Of a stretch of 64,000 bases of DNA, positions 24,734 to 34,525 are shown piece after piece. The notes under the pieces were generated by a model. That model saw only the letters and a program-made list of their open reading frames with translations, was not told the origin of the DNA and ran no database searches. A program made the position numbers and the translations under genes. Every line of letters begins with the position of its first letter. Position 1 is the first letter of the stretch. Location of the stretch: the NCBI RefSeq assembly GCF_025465945.1, contig NZ_JANLNW010000074.1, positions 62,001 to 126,000 of the forward strand, read 5' to 3'. The DNA comes from Pseudomonas sp. 6D_7.1_Bac1 (GTDB lineage: Bacteria > Pseudomonadota > Gammaproteobacteria > Pseudomonadales > Pseudomonadaceae).

Positions 24734-26581
24734 TCAAAAGGCAAAGCACGAACAGCCAAAGGCGCCCCAGAAGCCCTGGAAGTCACTGACGGGGACATTC
24801 GACATACGTGCCCGCTCATGACCATGGGCATGCACGCCGCACGGGCCACTGCATTGATGCACCTGGGTCAGTACCGGCGAGCTTGGCTTCCAGTGCCCTG
24901 GGACCTTGACCACCGGTGACCAGTCCGGTGTCACCGGCAAAGTCGGTGGCGCCAGTTTGTGGAAGTCGCCGGCGGCGTGCACGATCTTGCCACCCACCAC
25001 CGTCAACAGCGACTCGATCCACTTGATAGCCTCTTCGTCGACGTTGAAATAGTCCGCCGACAGTGCCACCAGATCGGCCAATTGCCCGACCTTGATCTGG
25101 CCTTTTTTGCCTTGCTCGGAAGAGAACCAGGCGCTGCCGTGGGTGTACAGCTCCAGGGCGGTTTCGCGGGGCAACCCCTGCGGGTAAAGCGCCAACCCGC
25201 CGACGGTTCGACCGCTGACCATCCAGTACAGCGAAGTCCAGGGGTTGTAGCTCGACACTCGGGTGGCATCGGTACCGGCACCGACCGGGATACCCTCGGC
25301 CAGCATGCGCTGGATCGGCGGGGTCATTTCTGCGGCTTTGGCGCCGTAACGATCGACAAAATACTCGCCCTGGAACGCCATGCGATCCTGGATGGCAATA
25401 CCGCCGCCCAAGGCACGAACCCGCTCGATGTTTTTCGGGCTGATGGTTTCGGCGTGATCGAAGAACCACGGCAAGCCATTGAACGGAATATCACGGTCGA
25501 CTTTTTCGAACACGTCGAGCATCCGTGAAATCGATTCGTCATAGGTGGCGTGCAGGCGGAACGGCCAGCGTTGTTCCACCAGGTGGCGCACCACTGGTTC
25601 GAGCTCCTGCTCCATGGTCTGCGGCAAATCCGGACGCGGTTCGAGGAAGTCTTCGAAATCGGCGGCAGAGAACACCAGCATCTCCCCTGCTCCGTTGTGC
25701 CGTAGAAAGTCATCGCCCTGGCCGTAGGTGACCTTGCTGGTCCAGTTCTTGAAGTCGGCGAGTTCTTCCTTGGGTTTCTGGGTGAACAGGTTGTAGGCGA
25801 TACGCACCGTGAGTTGCTGCTTGGCAGCCAGCTCGTTGATAACTTCGTAATCGTCCGGGTAGTTCTGGAAGCCACCGCCGGCATCAATGGCGCTGGTGAC
25901 GCCCAGGCGATTGAGTTCACGCATGAACTGACGGGTCGAGTTGACCTGATACTCCAGCGGCAGTTTCGGCCCCTTGGAGAGTGTCGAGTACAGAATCATT
26001 GCGTTGGGCCGTGCCACCAGCATGCCGGTCGGTTCGCCATTGGCATCGCGCTGAATCTCGCCACCGGGAGGGTTCGGGGTGTTGCGGTTATAGCCGACCA
26101 CACGTAACGCCGCGCGGTTGAGCAAGGCCCGGTCATACAAGTGCAGCACGAACACCGGAGTATCTGGCGCAGCCTTGTTCAACTCGTCCAGCGTCGGCAT
26201 GCGCTTTTCAGCGAACTGGAATTCGTTCCAGCCGCCCACCACCCTCACCCATTGCGGTGCTGGCGTGCGTTCAGCCTGATCCTTAAGCATGCGCAAGGCG
26301 TCGACCAGCAACGGCACACCTTCCCAGCGCAGTTCCAGGTTGTAGTTCAGACCACCCCGAATCAGGTGCAAGTGGGAGTCGTTGAGCCCCGGAATCACCA
26401 CGCGTCCCAGCAGGTCGATCACCTGGGTGGCACTGCCACGCAGGGCCATGGCCTCGCCGTCGTTGCCCACGGCAATGAAGCGGCCATCCTTGATCGCCAC
26501 GGCAGTCGCATGCGGTTTTTCACGGTCGACCGTATGCAGACGGCCGTTGTACAGGATCAGATCGGCGATAACGTTGCTCAT
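24734..26581 (-). CDS. Amidohydrolase family protein (YtcJ-like)
   Basis: A 615-residue metal-dependent hydrolase. The N-terminal composite-barrel strand DLILYNGRLHTVDREKP and IPGLNDSHLHLIRGG (metal ligands H70, H72) are typical, with LHATYDESISRMLDVFE and PWFFDHAETISPKNIERV for the middle histidine, and PVGAGTDATRVSSYNPWTSL for the late aspartate. The tail after residue 570 is rich in Cys and His (CSGPCGVHAHGHE, FGCSCFAF). AAGGAG precedes the ATG. YtcJ-like enzymes hydrolyse N-formyl or amide bonds of exotic substrates. It is cotranscribed with the isochorismatase-like gene upstream. No signal peptide is seen. Confidence 0.88.
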   Translation of the reverse strand: MSNVIADLILYNGRLHTVDREKPHATAVAIKDGRFIAVGNDGEAMALRGSATQVIDLLGRVVIPGLNDSHLHLIRGGLNYNLELRWEGVPLLVDALRMLKDQAERTPAPQWVRVVGGWNEFQFAEKRMPTLDELNKAAPDTPVFVLHLYDRALLNRAALRVVGYNRNTPNPPGGEIQRDANGEPTGMLVARPNAMILYSTLSKGPKLPLEYQVNSTRQFMRELNRLGVTSAIDAGGGFQNYPDDYEVINELAAKQQLTVRIAYNLFTQKPKEELADFKNWTSKVTYGQGDDFLRHNGAGEMLVFSAADFEDFLEPRPDLPQTMEQELEPVVRHLVEQRWPFRLHATYDESISRMLDVFEKVDRDIPFNGLPWFFDHAETISPKNIERVRALGGGIAIQDRMAFQGEYFVDRYGAKAAEMTPPIQRMLAEGIPVGAGTDATRVSSYNPWTSLYWMVSGRTVGGLALYPQGLPRETALELYTHGSAWFSSEQGKKGQIKVGQLADLVALSADYFNVDEEAIKWIESLLTVVGGKIVHAAGDFHKLAPPTLPVTPDWSPVVKVPGHWKPSSPVLTQVHQCSGPCGVHAHGHERARMSNVPVSDFQGFWGAFGCSCFAF

Positions 26582-26647
26582 GTCGGCACTCCTTTATCGG
26601 AAGACGGTAGCGTGACCGGACGCGTCTGGCGCGCCCGGTCAACGGGC

Positions 26648-27292
26648 TCACTTGACCTGACGCTGAGGCGCCTTGTGCACCATGGTGTAGGCGTAATCCA
26701 CGCCCATGCCGTAGGCGCCGCTGTGTTCCAGCACCAGGCCCATGACGGCGTCGTAAGTCGCTTTGTGAGCCCAGTCACGCTGGTATTCGAGCAACACTTG
26801 CTGCCAGGTCACCGGCACCGCACCGGCCTGGATCATCCGCTGCACCGACATGTCGTGCGCTTCTTTGCTCGTGCCACCCGATGCGTCAGTGACGATGTAC
26901 ACCTCGTAGCCCTCGGCCAGCGCTTCCAGTGCCGGGAAGTTCAAGCACACTTCAGTCCACAGTGCGGCCATGATCAGCTTCTTGCGGCCGGCGGCCTTCA
27001 CCGCCTCCACCAGTTTCTTGTCTTCCCAGGAGTTCATCGAGGTGCGCTCGATCGGCTGGTGATCAGGAAACACGCTGAGCAATTCCGGCCAGATATAGCC
27101 GCTGAAGCTTTCGGTTTCGACCGACGTCAGAATGGTCGGCACGTTGAAGATCTTCGCGGCCTTGGCCAGTGCGACGGTGTTGTTCTTCAAGGTCTGACGG
27201 TCGATCGATTGCACGCCGAACGACATTTGCGGCTGGTGGTCGATCAGGATCAAGGCGGAGTTGGTTGGGTTGAGCAATTCACGGATAGACAT
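26648..27292 (-). CDS. Isochorismatase-family hydrolase (YcaC-like)
   Basis: A 214-residue cysteine hydrolase. The triad signatures are the aspartate in ALILIDHQPQMSF, a lysine in the GRKKLIMAAL stretch and the cysteine in LWTEVCLNFPALEAL followed by YEVYIVTDASGGTSKEAHDMS. The length and the W-T-E-V-C pattern match YcaC and relatives, which hydrolyse small amides or related bonds of uncertain identity. The start at 27292 has AAGGAACACGCC upstream. It precedes the YtcJ-like gene by 66 bases on the same strand. Its divergent neighbour is a truncated LysR gene, probably its former regulator. Confidence 0.9.
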   Translation of the reverse strand: MSIRELLNPTNSALILIDHQPQMSFGVQSIDRQTLKNNTVALAKAAKIFNVPTILTSVETESFSGYIWPELLSVFPDHQPIERTSMNSWEDKKLVEAVKAAGRKKLIMAALWTEVCLNFPALEALAEGYEVYIVTDASGGTSKEAHDMSVQRMIQAGAVPVTWQQVLLEYQRDWAHKATYDAVMGLVLEHSGAYGMGVDYAYTMVHKAPQRQVK

Positions 27293-27468
27293 GGCGTGTT
27301 CCTTTTGATGTCGGCGTTCTGGATGGATGAATTCGTTTGTCTGCAAGGCTCGGCGCGTACCCCGGTGGGAGGCTGTGTGCTGCCGGCTTGGAAGCTAATG
27401 TAGTTTCTGGATAAAACAGAAACAATTAGCTGAAATCAACATTCATAATTTCCAAAAACGGGACAATC

Positions 27469-27636
27469 TTGGACCGAATCGAATGCATGCGTACTTTTGT
27501 CGCCACCGTTGGAGCAAACGGCTTCGCTGCCGTAGCCCGCGCGATGGAGGGGCCACGCTCAAAAGTCAGCAAGCAGATTCAGGCACTGGAAGAGGCCATC
27601 GGCGTGCAACTGCCGCAGCACACGACGCGCAGCTGC
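27469..27636 (+). pseudogene. LysR-family regulator, truncated after the DNA-binding domain
   Basis: The reading frame opens with MDRIECMRTFVATVGANGFAAVARAM...SKVSKQIQALEEAIGVQLPQHTTR, a LysR helix-turn-helix in good order (about 55 residues). The match ends abruptly at about 27633, and the frame continues into unrelated sequence that is the 3' end of bcsC on the other strand. A full LysR regulator needs about 300 residues, so the sensing domain is gone. It diverges from the isochorismatase-like gene as a normal LysR regulator would. The break point marks one edge of the cellulose locus. Confidence 0.8.
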
Positions 27637-27649
27637 CTGCTCTGGCGCG

Positions 27650-30600
27650 CTAGCGCATATCCGCATAAGGCGCGATCGGCTCCACGGGTAGCGGCAGGTT
27701 GCCTTGCCAAGGGTCAAACGTGTAGCGCAAGTAAAGCAAGGCGCGACTCGGCGCATAGCCTTCGCTGTGCTGCCATGTGATGCCGGTACCCAGCACCAGG
27801 TTGTCGGAAAGGCGACGCTCCACGAGACCCTGGACACGGAAGTTGACGCCGTTGCTGCTACTGCCACTCTTGGTCAGGGACGGGTTGTCCACCAGGGTCC
27901 GATTCGATTGCGCCAGCAGGTTTTGCAGATCGGCTTCGCGTGTGTCTTTAGGGTAGAGGTCAGAGCCGTCGATTTTCGCGAACGACCAACCCACCGAGCT
28001 TTCGAGCAGGGCCGACCAGTCAGCGTTACGCCAGGCATAGTTCACCGGCACGCTGACCGAGTAGTACTGCTGGGGGCTGTAGTAACCGCCCTGGCCGAGG
28101 GTGAGTTCGCTTAAGTCCTTGTCATATCCCATGTACATCAGGGTCAGGCCAGTGCGCAGACGTTCGTCGGCGCGTTCCACCAGGCGATAGTAATAGCCGC
28201 CCATGGCTGTGCGCCGCTGATTGTTCTCAACGTTCTGACCCACTAACCAATGACTGCTCAGGCTTGCCCACACGCCATCAGCGCCGCCTTGGTCATGGCT
28301 CAGGCCCAGGGTGAAGCCGTTGGCCGTAACGCCGCCCCACTTGGTTCCGGTGACCGGATCGACCGCACCGGCGTACGACACCAGTGAGTTGGTCAGGGGC
28401 CGCCGCGATGCCGTGAGCCGGTAACCCACGCTGCTCCAGTCACCGCTGTAGGTGACACCGCCCACCCAGTTGGACACCGTGAATTCTTGTGGCGTATGGC
28501 CAAGGTCGAAGGCCCAGCGATCATCGTGCCAGCCCATGCCCAGCAGGGTGCCACGCACGCTCTGCGAAGCGGTGGCACAGCCACCCTGCACCACCGCGCA
28601 CAAGCCGAACTGGTCGGTGCTGGAAAAATTGCTGACATCCAGATTGATGTCTTCGGCCTGGACGAAACCCTGTCCTTGCGCCACCGGCGCGTCGATGCGC
28701 AGGATGGTGGTCTGGGTGGTCAGGTCCGAGACTCCCGATGAGCTGTTATCGGTACGCCAGGCGAGGTCATGGTACAGGTTCACCGTCGGGTTCTGCTTTT
28801 GGTACAACTCGTCGACGTCACTGCGGATGCTGCGCTGCATCCAGCCATCGCTGTCCTTGGCACGGCTGGCCAAGGTCATGGCACGGTTGTCACGCGGTTC
28901 GGCCTGTTGCGGCTCGATCATCTTTGCCGCGCCCATGCTGCGCGCATAGTCATCCAGAGCCCGCTGCGGCTCTTCTGGGGACAGCAGACGCGCCGCATCC
29001 CGATAGACCAGCGGATCACTTTGCGGGGTCTTGAGCAACTGCGCGAACAGCGCGTTCGCACGTGTCTTGTCGCCCAGCGACGCCCAGGCATTGGCCAGGC
29101 GGCGCTGGAACGACGCATCGACCGGTACTGGCGCAGTCACTGCCATAAGACTGGCCTTGGCGGCGTTCGGCTGACCGCGGGCGATCAGCACTTCGCTCAG
29201 GCCCAGTTGGGCCTCGGTATTTTTTGGCGCGCTGGCCAGCACCTTGCGGTAGCGGCTTTCGGCCTGCGCCAGGTCGCCACGCTGCTGGGCCCAGTCGGCC
29301 AGGGTCAGGTAGTCGTCAGTGGTCGGCGCGCGCATCAGCAGCTCTTCAGCCTGGGCCTCATGGCCGGCATCGCGTAGTGTCCGGGCCTTCGCGAGCAACT
29401 GGCGCCGCTGCAGGCGTGCCCACAGCTCGTTCATGTTGTCGCTCCAGGCGGCGCGAGGGATCTGTTGCAGACTGCCCATGGCATCGCCGTCACGGTCACC
29501 ATTGGCCAGAAACAGGCCGTGGGCATAGCGCGCCTCGGTGTTCTGGCCCTGACGTTGTAACAGCCAGTGGAAGCTTTGATCGGCCTCGGCATTGAGGCCC
29601 AGTTCGCGCTGGGCATTGGCCAAGCGGTACACCAGCCAGGGATTGTCCGGGTCCAGTACTCGAGCCTTGTTCAAGGCTACCGTCACCTGCGCCCAATCGC
29701 TGCGTCGGGTGGCGTCATCGGCCTGCGCGTTGAGGCGATCCAGCGTCAGCCCCCGACGCACGCTTTGGAACTCTTGCTGCTCCTTGGGCGTCAGGCTGTC
29801 GAGGTAGTGCTCGGCCTTTTCCGGTGATTGCGACTGGTACAGGCGGACCATGGCACGCACCACGCTTGCGTTGCTCGGATCGAGCTTGCGCGCCTGCACC
29901 AACAGGGCTTCTGCGGTGATGTCATCGGATTCGCCACGGGCAACATAGGACAGGCCAATCAGCGATGCAGGATCGTTCGGCTTGGCTTTGTCCGCCTGCC
30001 GGTACCATTTTTTCGCGGCGGGATAATCCTTTCGTTCGAGGGCTTCATCACCCTTTTGCAACAGCATCCACTGGTAGTTGGCGGCCTTGAGATCCTGCCA
30101 CTTGGTCATCCAGTAGGTGTCCTGCTCGATGGCCGAGGCCTGGACGAAAGTGTTGTACGCCGCTTCGTTCTTGTTCTGGCGCATCAGCGAAATACCCAGC
30201 GAACCGAGCAGGCTGGAGTCTTGCGGATAACCCTTGATCGCCCGACGCAAACTGGCTTCAGCGCCGACGTTGTCGCCGGCTTCGAGCAAGGCCTTGCCTT
30301 TGACTCCAGCTTGCCAGGCCGGATCAGCCAGGTATTGCTCCTGCCCTTGCAACTGTCGGGTCGCGTCAGCGTGCAGGCTGGCGTAGGGGTAGAACTTCAG
30401 AAAAGCGCGCCAGCCCTGCGCGGTTTCGGGCCCTACCGGCTGCTTGAGCCAATAGTTGTATTCGCGTTCGGCAGCATTGTTGCTGGCGTTTGGATCGCCA
30501 GCCAATTGATGCAGGACGTCCAGCGCCTCGGGATCGCGTTTTTCGGCAAACAGCAGGCCGGCCAAGGTCTGGCGCAGCGCGGCATTGCCAGGGTACTGCC

Positions 30601-31126
30601 GGTCCAACTCGCGAAACTGCTCTATCACGACCGGGCGCTGAGCCTTGATGCCGCTACGCACGTTCAGGTATTCCAGGGTCGTGGCAAAGTCCGGCATGTC
30701 ATCGCCGAACAATTTCTGATAGTCCTTGGCGGCGTCTTCGGAACGGCCGGCGACGGCCAGCAGGCGCGCCTCCTGCAGGGCCCTCTGACCATCGGTGCTG
30801 TGCATTTTCAGCAAGCTCTCGGCCTGACGCAGGGCCGCAGTGCCTGGCGCCTGCTGGCGCAGTTGGGCGACCACGCGTTCGGCTTCCGGCTGGTTCTTTT
30901 GCAGCAGTGCCTGGCGGACCTCAACGACTTTCACCCGCGGATTGTCCGGGGCGATCAGCTCCAGACGAGCCAGCGAGTCATGCACCAGGTCTTCGCGGTA
31001 CAGAGCCTCACCAATGCGGACTTGCTCCAGCAGCCATTGCTGCTGGTCGGGCGGGCTGAGCGGCTGACCCAGGGCGACCCCATAAACGCTGCTCAACAGC
31101 AGCCCAAAACTGGTCAATTTGTACAT
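27650..31126 (-). CDS. bcsC: Cellulose synthase subunit BcsC (TPR scaffold and outer-membrane channel)
   Basis: A 1158-residue protein. A signal peptide (YKLTSFGLLLSSVYGVALG-QP) leads into tandem TPR helices up to about residue 750, such as PKNTEAQLGLSEVLIARGQPNAAKASL. The last ~370 residues are beta-rich and contain the BcsC C-terminal signatures: GTLLGMGWHDDRWAFDLGHTPQEF, VGGVTYSGDWSSVGYRLTASRRPLTNSLVSYAGA and GGYYSPQQYYSVSVPVNYAWR, ending RALLYLRYTFDPW. BcsC carries nascent cellulose through the periplasm and outer membrane. It is the last gene of the operon and overlaps the end of bcsZ by 13 bases. Confidence 0.96.
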   Translation of the reverse strand: MYKLTSFGLLLSSVYGVALGQPLSPPDQQQWLLEQVRIGEALYREDLVHDSLARLELIAPDNPRVKVVEVRQALLQKNQPEAERVVAQLRQQAPGTAALRQAESLLKMHSTDGQRALQEARLLAVAGRSEDAAKDYQKLFGDDMPDFATTLEYLNVRSGIKAQRPVVIEQFRELDRQYPGNAALRQTLAGLLFAEKRDPEALDVLHQLAGDPNASNNAAEREYNYWLKQPVGPETAQGWRAFLKFYPYASLHADATRQLQGQEQYLADPAWQAGVKGKALLEAGDNVGAEASLRRAIKGYPQDSSLLGSLGISLMRQNKNEAAYNTFVQASAIEQDTYWMTKWQDLKAANYQWMLLQKGDEALERKDYPAAKKWYRQADKAKPNDPASLIGLSYVARGESDDITAEALLVQARKLDPSNASVVRAMVRLYQSQSPEKAEHYLDSLTPKEQQEFQSVRRGLTLDRLNAQADDATRRSDWAQVTVALNKARVLDPDNPWLVYRLANAQRELGLNAEADQSFHWLLQRQGQNTEARYAHGLFLANGDRDGDAMGSLQQIPRAAWSDNMNELWARLQRRQLLAKARTLRDAGHEAQAEELLMRAPTTDDYLTLADWAQQRGDLAQAESRYRKVLASAPKNTEAQLGLSEVLIARGQPNAAKASLMAVTAPVPVDASFQRRLANAWASLGDKTRANALFAQLLKTPQSDPLVYRDAARLLSPEEPQRALDDYARSMGAAKMIEPQQAEPRDNRAMTLASRAKDSDGWMQRSIRSDVDELYQKQNPTVNLYHDLAWRTDNSSSGVSDLTTQTTILRIDAPVAQGQGFVQAEDINLDVSNFSSTDQFGLCAVVQGGCATASQSVRGTLLGMGWHDDRWAFDLGHTPQEFTVSNWVGGVTYSGDWSSVGYRLTASRRPLTNSLVSYAGAVDPVTGTKWGGVTANGFTLGLSHDQGGADGVWASLSSHWLVGQNVENNQRRTAMGGYYYRLVERADERLRTGLTLMYMGYDKDLSELTLGQGGYYSPQQYYSVSVPVNYAWRNADWSALLESSVGWSFAKIDGSDLYPKDTREADLQNLLAQSNRTLVDNPSLTKSGSSSNGVNFRVQGLVERRLSDNLVLGTGITWQHSEGYAPSRALLYLRYTFDPWQGNLPLPVEPIAPYADMR

Positions 31127-32229
31127 GCGGCAGTCCAGTTTGGCACGAGGCGTCCGTTTTTATCGAAGCGATAACGTTGTTGGTCCCAGCCCTGCCCGAA
31201 CAGCATCAGCGACTGGTTGTAATAGGCATCCGCCAAGGGCGGCTGTTGTTGCAGGCGTTGGCGCTGGGCCTTGAGGGCGCCCGCACCGTCGGGGCTTGCG
31301 GCCAGCAAGGGCAGCAATGCGGCACTGAAACCGACCGGGCCGGTGCCATTTTCAATGCCGGTGGTTGTGTCGACTTTTTCCGGCACATGGCCCAGCCGCG
31401 TAGTCAGGTCCAGCATGGGTTTGAAGTGCTCAATCAACCTGGCACGCCCCGGCGCATCCTTGTCCAGCATGCCCAGCCAGAGGTAGACGCGAATGGCGTC
31501 ATAGCTTCCAACACTGCCCTTCTGACTGTCCACGCCCCACCCCTGCCCGGCTTTCCACAGTTGCCAGTCGGATGCCAGGCCCTTGGGCGAACTTTCGATC
31601 AGCAGACGCTCGGTGTTACTGGCCAGCTCCGCCCAGATCGGTGCTTCCTGGGCGAAGCGTGCCAGCAATTGCGGCGGCAGATAGCTGGCATTCAGACGCC
31701 ACCCCTCGGCATTGTCGAATCCGACGTCGCCGGGCAATAGCATCAGGCCCAGGCCCGGCAGCTTGCGCAGGCTTTGCGCAGCGCTGCGCCAGAGCAGGTT
31801 GCGGCCCAATGCCAGGTAAGTCGGTTGATGCCACAGACGCCCGGCTTCCAGCAGGCTATAGGCGATCCACAAATCGGCGTCGGTGGCATTGTTGCTATCA
31901 AGTACCTGCCAGCGGCCAGCCTTGTCGCGGCCCCACTGCCACGCCGGAAGCTGCCGATCAAGGTCGCCGCCGGCCAGGTTGTCCTGGGTCCAGCGCAGCA
32001 CCTGGGCGAAGCTTTTACGGTCATTGCCCAGCAAGGCGAAAAACAGCCCGTAGCTCTGTCCTTCAGACGTGGAGATCAACTGCTCCGAGGAGTGGTCAAC
32101 GACCCGTCCGTCCGGGCTGAGCATGGCCTGGCGATAATGCTGCCAGGCCGGCCAGGCGCATTCCGCGGCACCGGCAAAGCCTGGCGCTACGATGATCGCG
32201 GTCAAAGCCCGCGCGAGGAAGGCTTTCAC
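31114..32229 (-). CDS. bcsZ: Periplasmic endo-1,4-beta-glucanase BcsZ (GH8)
   Basis: A 371-residue family-8 glycoside hydrolase. The GTG at 32229 is taken as start because AGGAG lies 7 bases upstream and it gives a compact signal peptide (KAFLARALTAIIVAPGFAGA-AE); a longer frame would overlap bcsB. Catalytic motifs are STSEGQSYGLFFALL (general acid glutamate) and GSYDAIRVYLWLGM (aspartate), with AWQWGRDKAGRWQVLDSNNATDADLWIAYSLLEAG between. BcsZ trims cellulose in the periplasm and is needed for normal export. It starts four bases after bcsB ends. Confidence 0.95.
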   Translation of the reverse strand: MKAFLARALTAIIVAPGFAGAAECAWPAWQHYRQAMLSPDGRVVDHSSEQLISTSEGQSYGLFFALLGNDRKSFAQVLRWTQDNLAGGDLDRQLPAWQWGRDKAGRWQVLDSNNATDADLWIAYSLLEAGRLWHQPTYLALGRNLLWRSAAQSLRKLPGLGLMLLPGDVGFDNAEGWRLNASYLPPQLLARFAQEAPIWAELASNTERLLIESSPKGLASDWQLWKAGQGWGVDSQKGSVGSYDAIRVYLWLGMLDKDAPGRARLIEHFKPMLDLTTRLGHVPEKVDTTTGIENGTGPVGFSAALLPLLAASPDGAGALKAQRQRLQQQPPLADAYYNQSLMLFGQGWDQQRYRFDKNGRLVPNWTAACTN

Positions 32230-32233
32230 CCGA

Positions 32234-34525
32234 CTACTCCTGAGCAGCCAGGCGACGACGGGCCGCCCAACGCAGTGCACGCCACAGCAGGAAGGCCGTC
32301 AGCAGCACACTGATGGTGGCCATGGCCGCCAACAGGATCGGGTGCTCGGACAATTGGTACCAGAGCAACAGCCACCACGGAAGGTGGCCGACGAAGTACT
32401 GCTGGCCCACCCAACTGCTGCCTACGCCACTGCTGCGGATCAGCGCCACGGAACCGGTAACGGCGTCTATTTTTCCCGTGTCGCCCAAGGTGTCGCGCAG
32501 CAGTTGGTAGTCGGCGTCATCGCTGGCCAGCAAGGCCACAATGCTGCGCTGTGGGTGATACGGCGACTGCAAGCCGACAATGGCGGCGATCGGTGCCTGG
32601 GCGTTGACTTCGACGCGGTTGGCACCCAGGTCGCGTTCATCGCTGAACTGACCGGCGCGGGCCGACTTACCGCTCTGCTCATTGGACGGTTTGAGTAGCC
32701 AGGCACGGGTCTTATCCAGCACCAGATTGGCATCGGCACCATCGCCCACGCCCGGCGCCATGGCGCCGAATACCAGCAGATCGACATCTGCCCTGGCGTC
32801 GTCCCAGTTGTCCGACAGCCGCAGGCCAAACGCAGGCAGGCCTGAGCGCGCAGAGATTCCAGCAATGGTCTCGAACACAGTGCTCAGTTGCACAGGGCGA
32901 CTGTGGGCCGGGACCATCACCAGGGTTTCCGACAGGTCAGCCATGCGGCTGTAGGGGAAACCGCCTCGGGCAAAGGCACGCAGGTCGGGCATGGCGATGT
33001 AGTGATAGTAGCCGGACAGGTCAATGGTCGATTCTTCATCGATCACGGCCTGGTTGTTCACCGGCAGCGAAGTCTGGCAACGGTCGCGCTGGGCGCTGCC
33101 AAAGGTGCTGGCGAAGTTGAAGTCAAAACGCAGGGTGTTACGGTCGCCAATCTTCAGCGCGGGCACCAGCAGCTTGTCGCTGAGGTTAGCCGACTCGTTG
33201 GACAACACTGCCAGGCGCAGCTCCTCCAGACGGCTGTCGGTCCTGCTTTGCAGCGGCAGGCTGGTGATGAACTGGTTGTTCAGGCTGATGGTCAAGCGCG
33301 ACTCGTCGTTGATCGACGGTGGCGTATAACGGAACTTGGTTTGCAGCGGAATCCCCTGGTTACGCCAGACGAACAGGTCAGGCGGCAAATTCACGTCCAC
33401 CGTGATGGACCGTGGCTGCAGACCGTTGGCCTGAAGCTGCTCGGGGTACTTGATCAGCTCGGCGAAGCGTACCGAGCGGTCCGTGCGCATCCAGTTCGGC
33501 GCGTCATAAGGCACCCGGGGCTTGAGCTGCTCGACCTTGTTGACGGTCACGTGCGAGCCACGAAACGCGCCTGCGCCCAAGGCCAGGGCGCGGGCAGCCA
33601 CAGCCAGGTCATCGTCGTTGCGACCCAGCACCAGCAACACCTTGCTGTAAGGGTCCTGGGGGTTGTCGATCATCTGTACAACAGGCGCATCCACCATCGG
33701 GAACTTGTCTGTGTCCGCCAGGAAGGACGGACGATGATCGTTGGTGGCGAAGACAATGGCCGACCTGACGCGATGGTGTTCATCCGCGGGCGGAAGCTGG
33801 TCGAACAGAACGGGGAACTGCGCACCGCGCCAAGCGGCCTGGCTGCCGAAATAGGACGCCAGGATACCGGCTGCACGCTGCTCGCCCAGGGTCGGCGCAT
33901 CGGCGAAGACCAAATTGAGGATCGGCTTGTCCTGGCCTCGAATGTCGAAGAACGGCATCGGGAAATAGGCCAGGTCGTTCTTGAGCGTCAGTGCCTGCTC
34001 CTGCAATTGGATCTGGCTACTGCGCCCCACGTTCAACCATAGGGTGCTGTTGGCCGGATCTTCGCAGACATCGGTGTAGTGGCCGACGAACTCCAGGCGT
34101 ACGCGGTTGAAGTCCGAAATCAGACGCGGGTCCAGGGCTACCGATTGGTTGACCCTCTTACCCAGTTGGTCCTTCTCGATCGGCACAACGCTCATCAGCA
34201 CGTCGTTGAGATACACACGTAAATGCGAGATCTGTGGCAGCAGCGAAGGCGACGGCGTGTACTCCAGTTGCAGTTTCGCGTCGCTGGCGATGCGATCGCG
34301 GCGCAGGCTGAATTCGATCTGGTCGCTATTGTGGATGCCCAGCAATAGGCTGTCGGCGGGACGACCCAACTGCTCGAAGCTGTACGCGGTGCTCCAGCTC
34401 GGTACGTTGCTGACCACGGCCGGCGCGACAGGCGCGACAGGCGCAAGTGCGGTGACGGCCTGGGCGCAGCCGGCGGCCAGGAGCGCCAGACTGGCAACAA
34501 GGGATTTGCTGAAGTAGCGGCTCAT
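32234..34525 (-). CDS. bcsB: Cellulose synthase periplasmic subunit BcsB
   Basis: A 763-residue inner-membrane-anchored periplasmic protein. An N-terminal signal region (LVASLALLAAGCAQA) is followed by the alternating carbohydrate-binding and flavodoxin-like domains typical of BcsB, for example QIEFSLRRDRIASDAKLQLEYTPSPSLLPQISHLRVYLNDVLMS and DSRLEELRLAVLSN. The C-terminal anchor helix is LAAMATISVLLTAFLLWRALRW. BcsB guides the glucan and activates BcsA through its C-terminal helix. Its ATG overlaps the bcsA stop (ATGA), so the two are translationally coupled. Confidence 0.96.
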   Translation of the reverse strand: MSRYFSKSLVASLALLAAGCAQAVTALAPVAPVAPAVVSNVPSWSTAYSFEQLGRPADSLLLGIHNSDQIEFSLRRDRIASDAKLQLEYTPSPSLLPQISHLRVYLNDVLMSVVPIEKDQLGKRVNQSVALDPRLISDFNRVRLEFVGHYTDVCEDPANSTLWLNVGRSSQIQLQEQALTLKNDLAYFPMPFFDIRGQDKPILNLVFADAPTLGEQRAAGILASYFGSQAAWRGAQFPVLFDQLPPADEHHRVRSAIVFATNDHRPSFLADTDKFPMVDAPVVQMIDNPQDPYSKVLLVLGRNDDDLAVAARALALGAGAFRGSHVTVNKVEQLKPRVPYDAPNWMRTDRSVRFAELIKYPEQLQANGLQPRSITVDVNLPPDLFVWRNQGIPLQTKFRYTPPSINDESRLTISLNNQFITSLPLQSRTDSRLEELRLAVLSNESANLSDKLLVPALKIGDRNTLRFDFNFASTFGSAQRDRCQTSLPVNNQAVIDEESTIDLSGYYHYIAMPDLRAFARGGFPYSRMADLSETLVMVPAHSRPVQLSTVFETIAGISARSGLPAFGLRLSDNWDDARADVDLLVFGAMAPGVGDGADANLVLDKTRAWLLKPSNEQSGKSARAGQFSDERDLGANRVEVNAQAPIAAIVGLQSPYHPQRSIVALLASDDADYQLLRDTLGDTGKIDAVTGSVALIRSSGVGSSWVGQQYFVGHLPWWLLLWYQLSEHPILLAAMATISVLLTAFLLWRALRWAARRRLAAQE

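Noticed and set aside
27469..27780. 103-codon frame as an intact small LysR-type gene
   Set aside because: Only the first 55 residues are LysR; the rest runs antisense through the end of bcsC and is not a real domain.
29828..31174. 448-residue open frame on the plus strand
   Set aside because: Antisense to the TPR region of bcsC; no family features.
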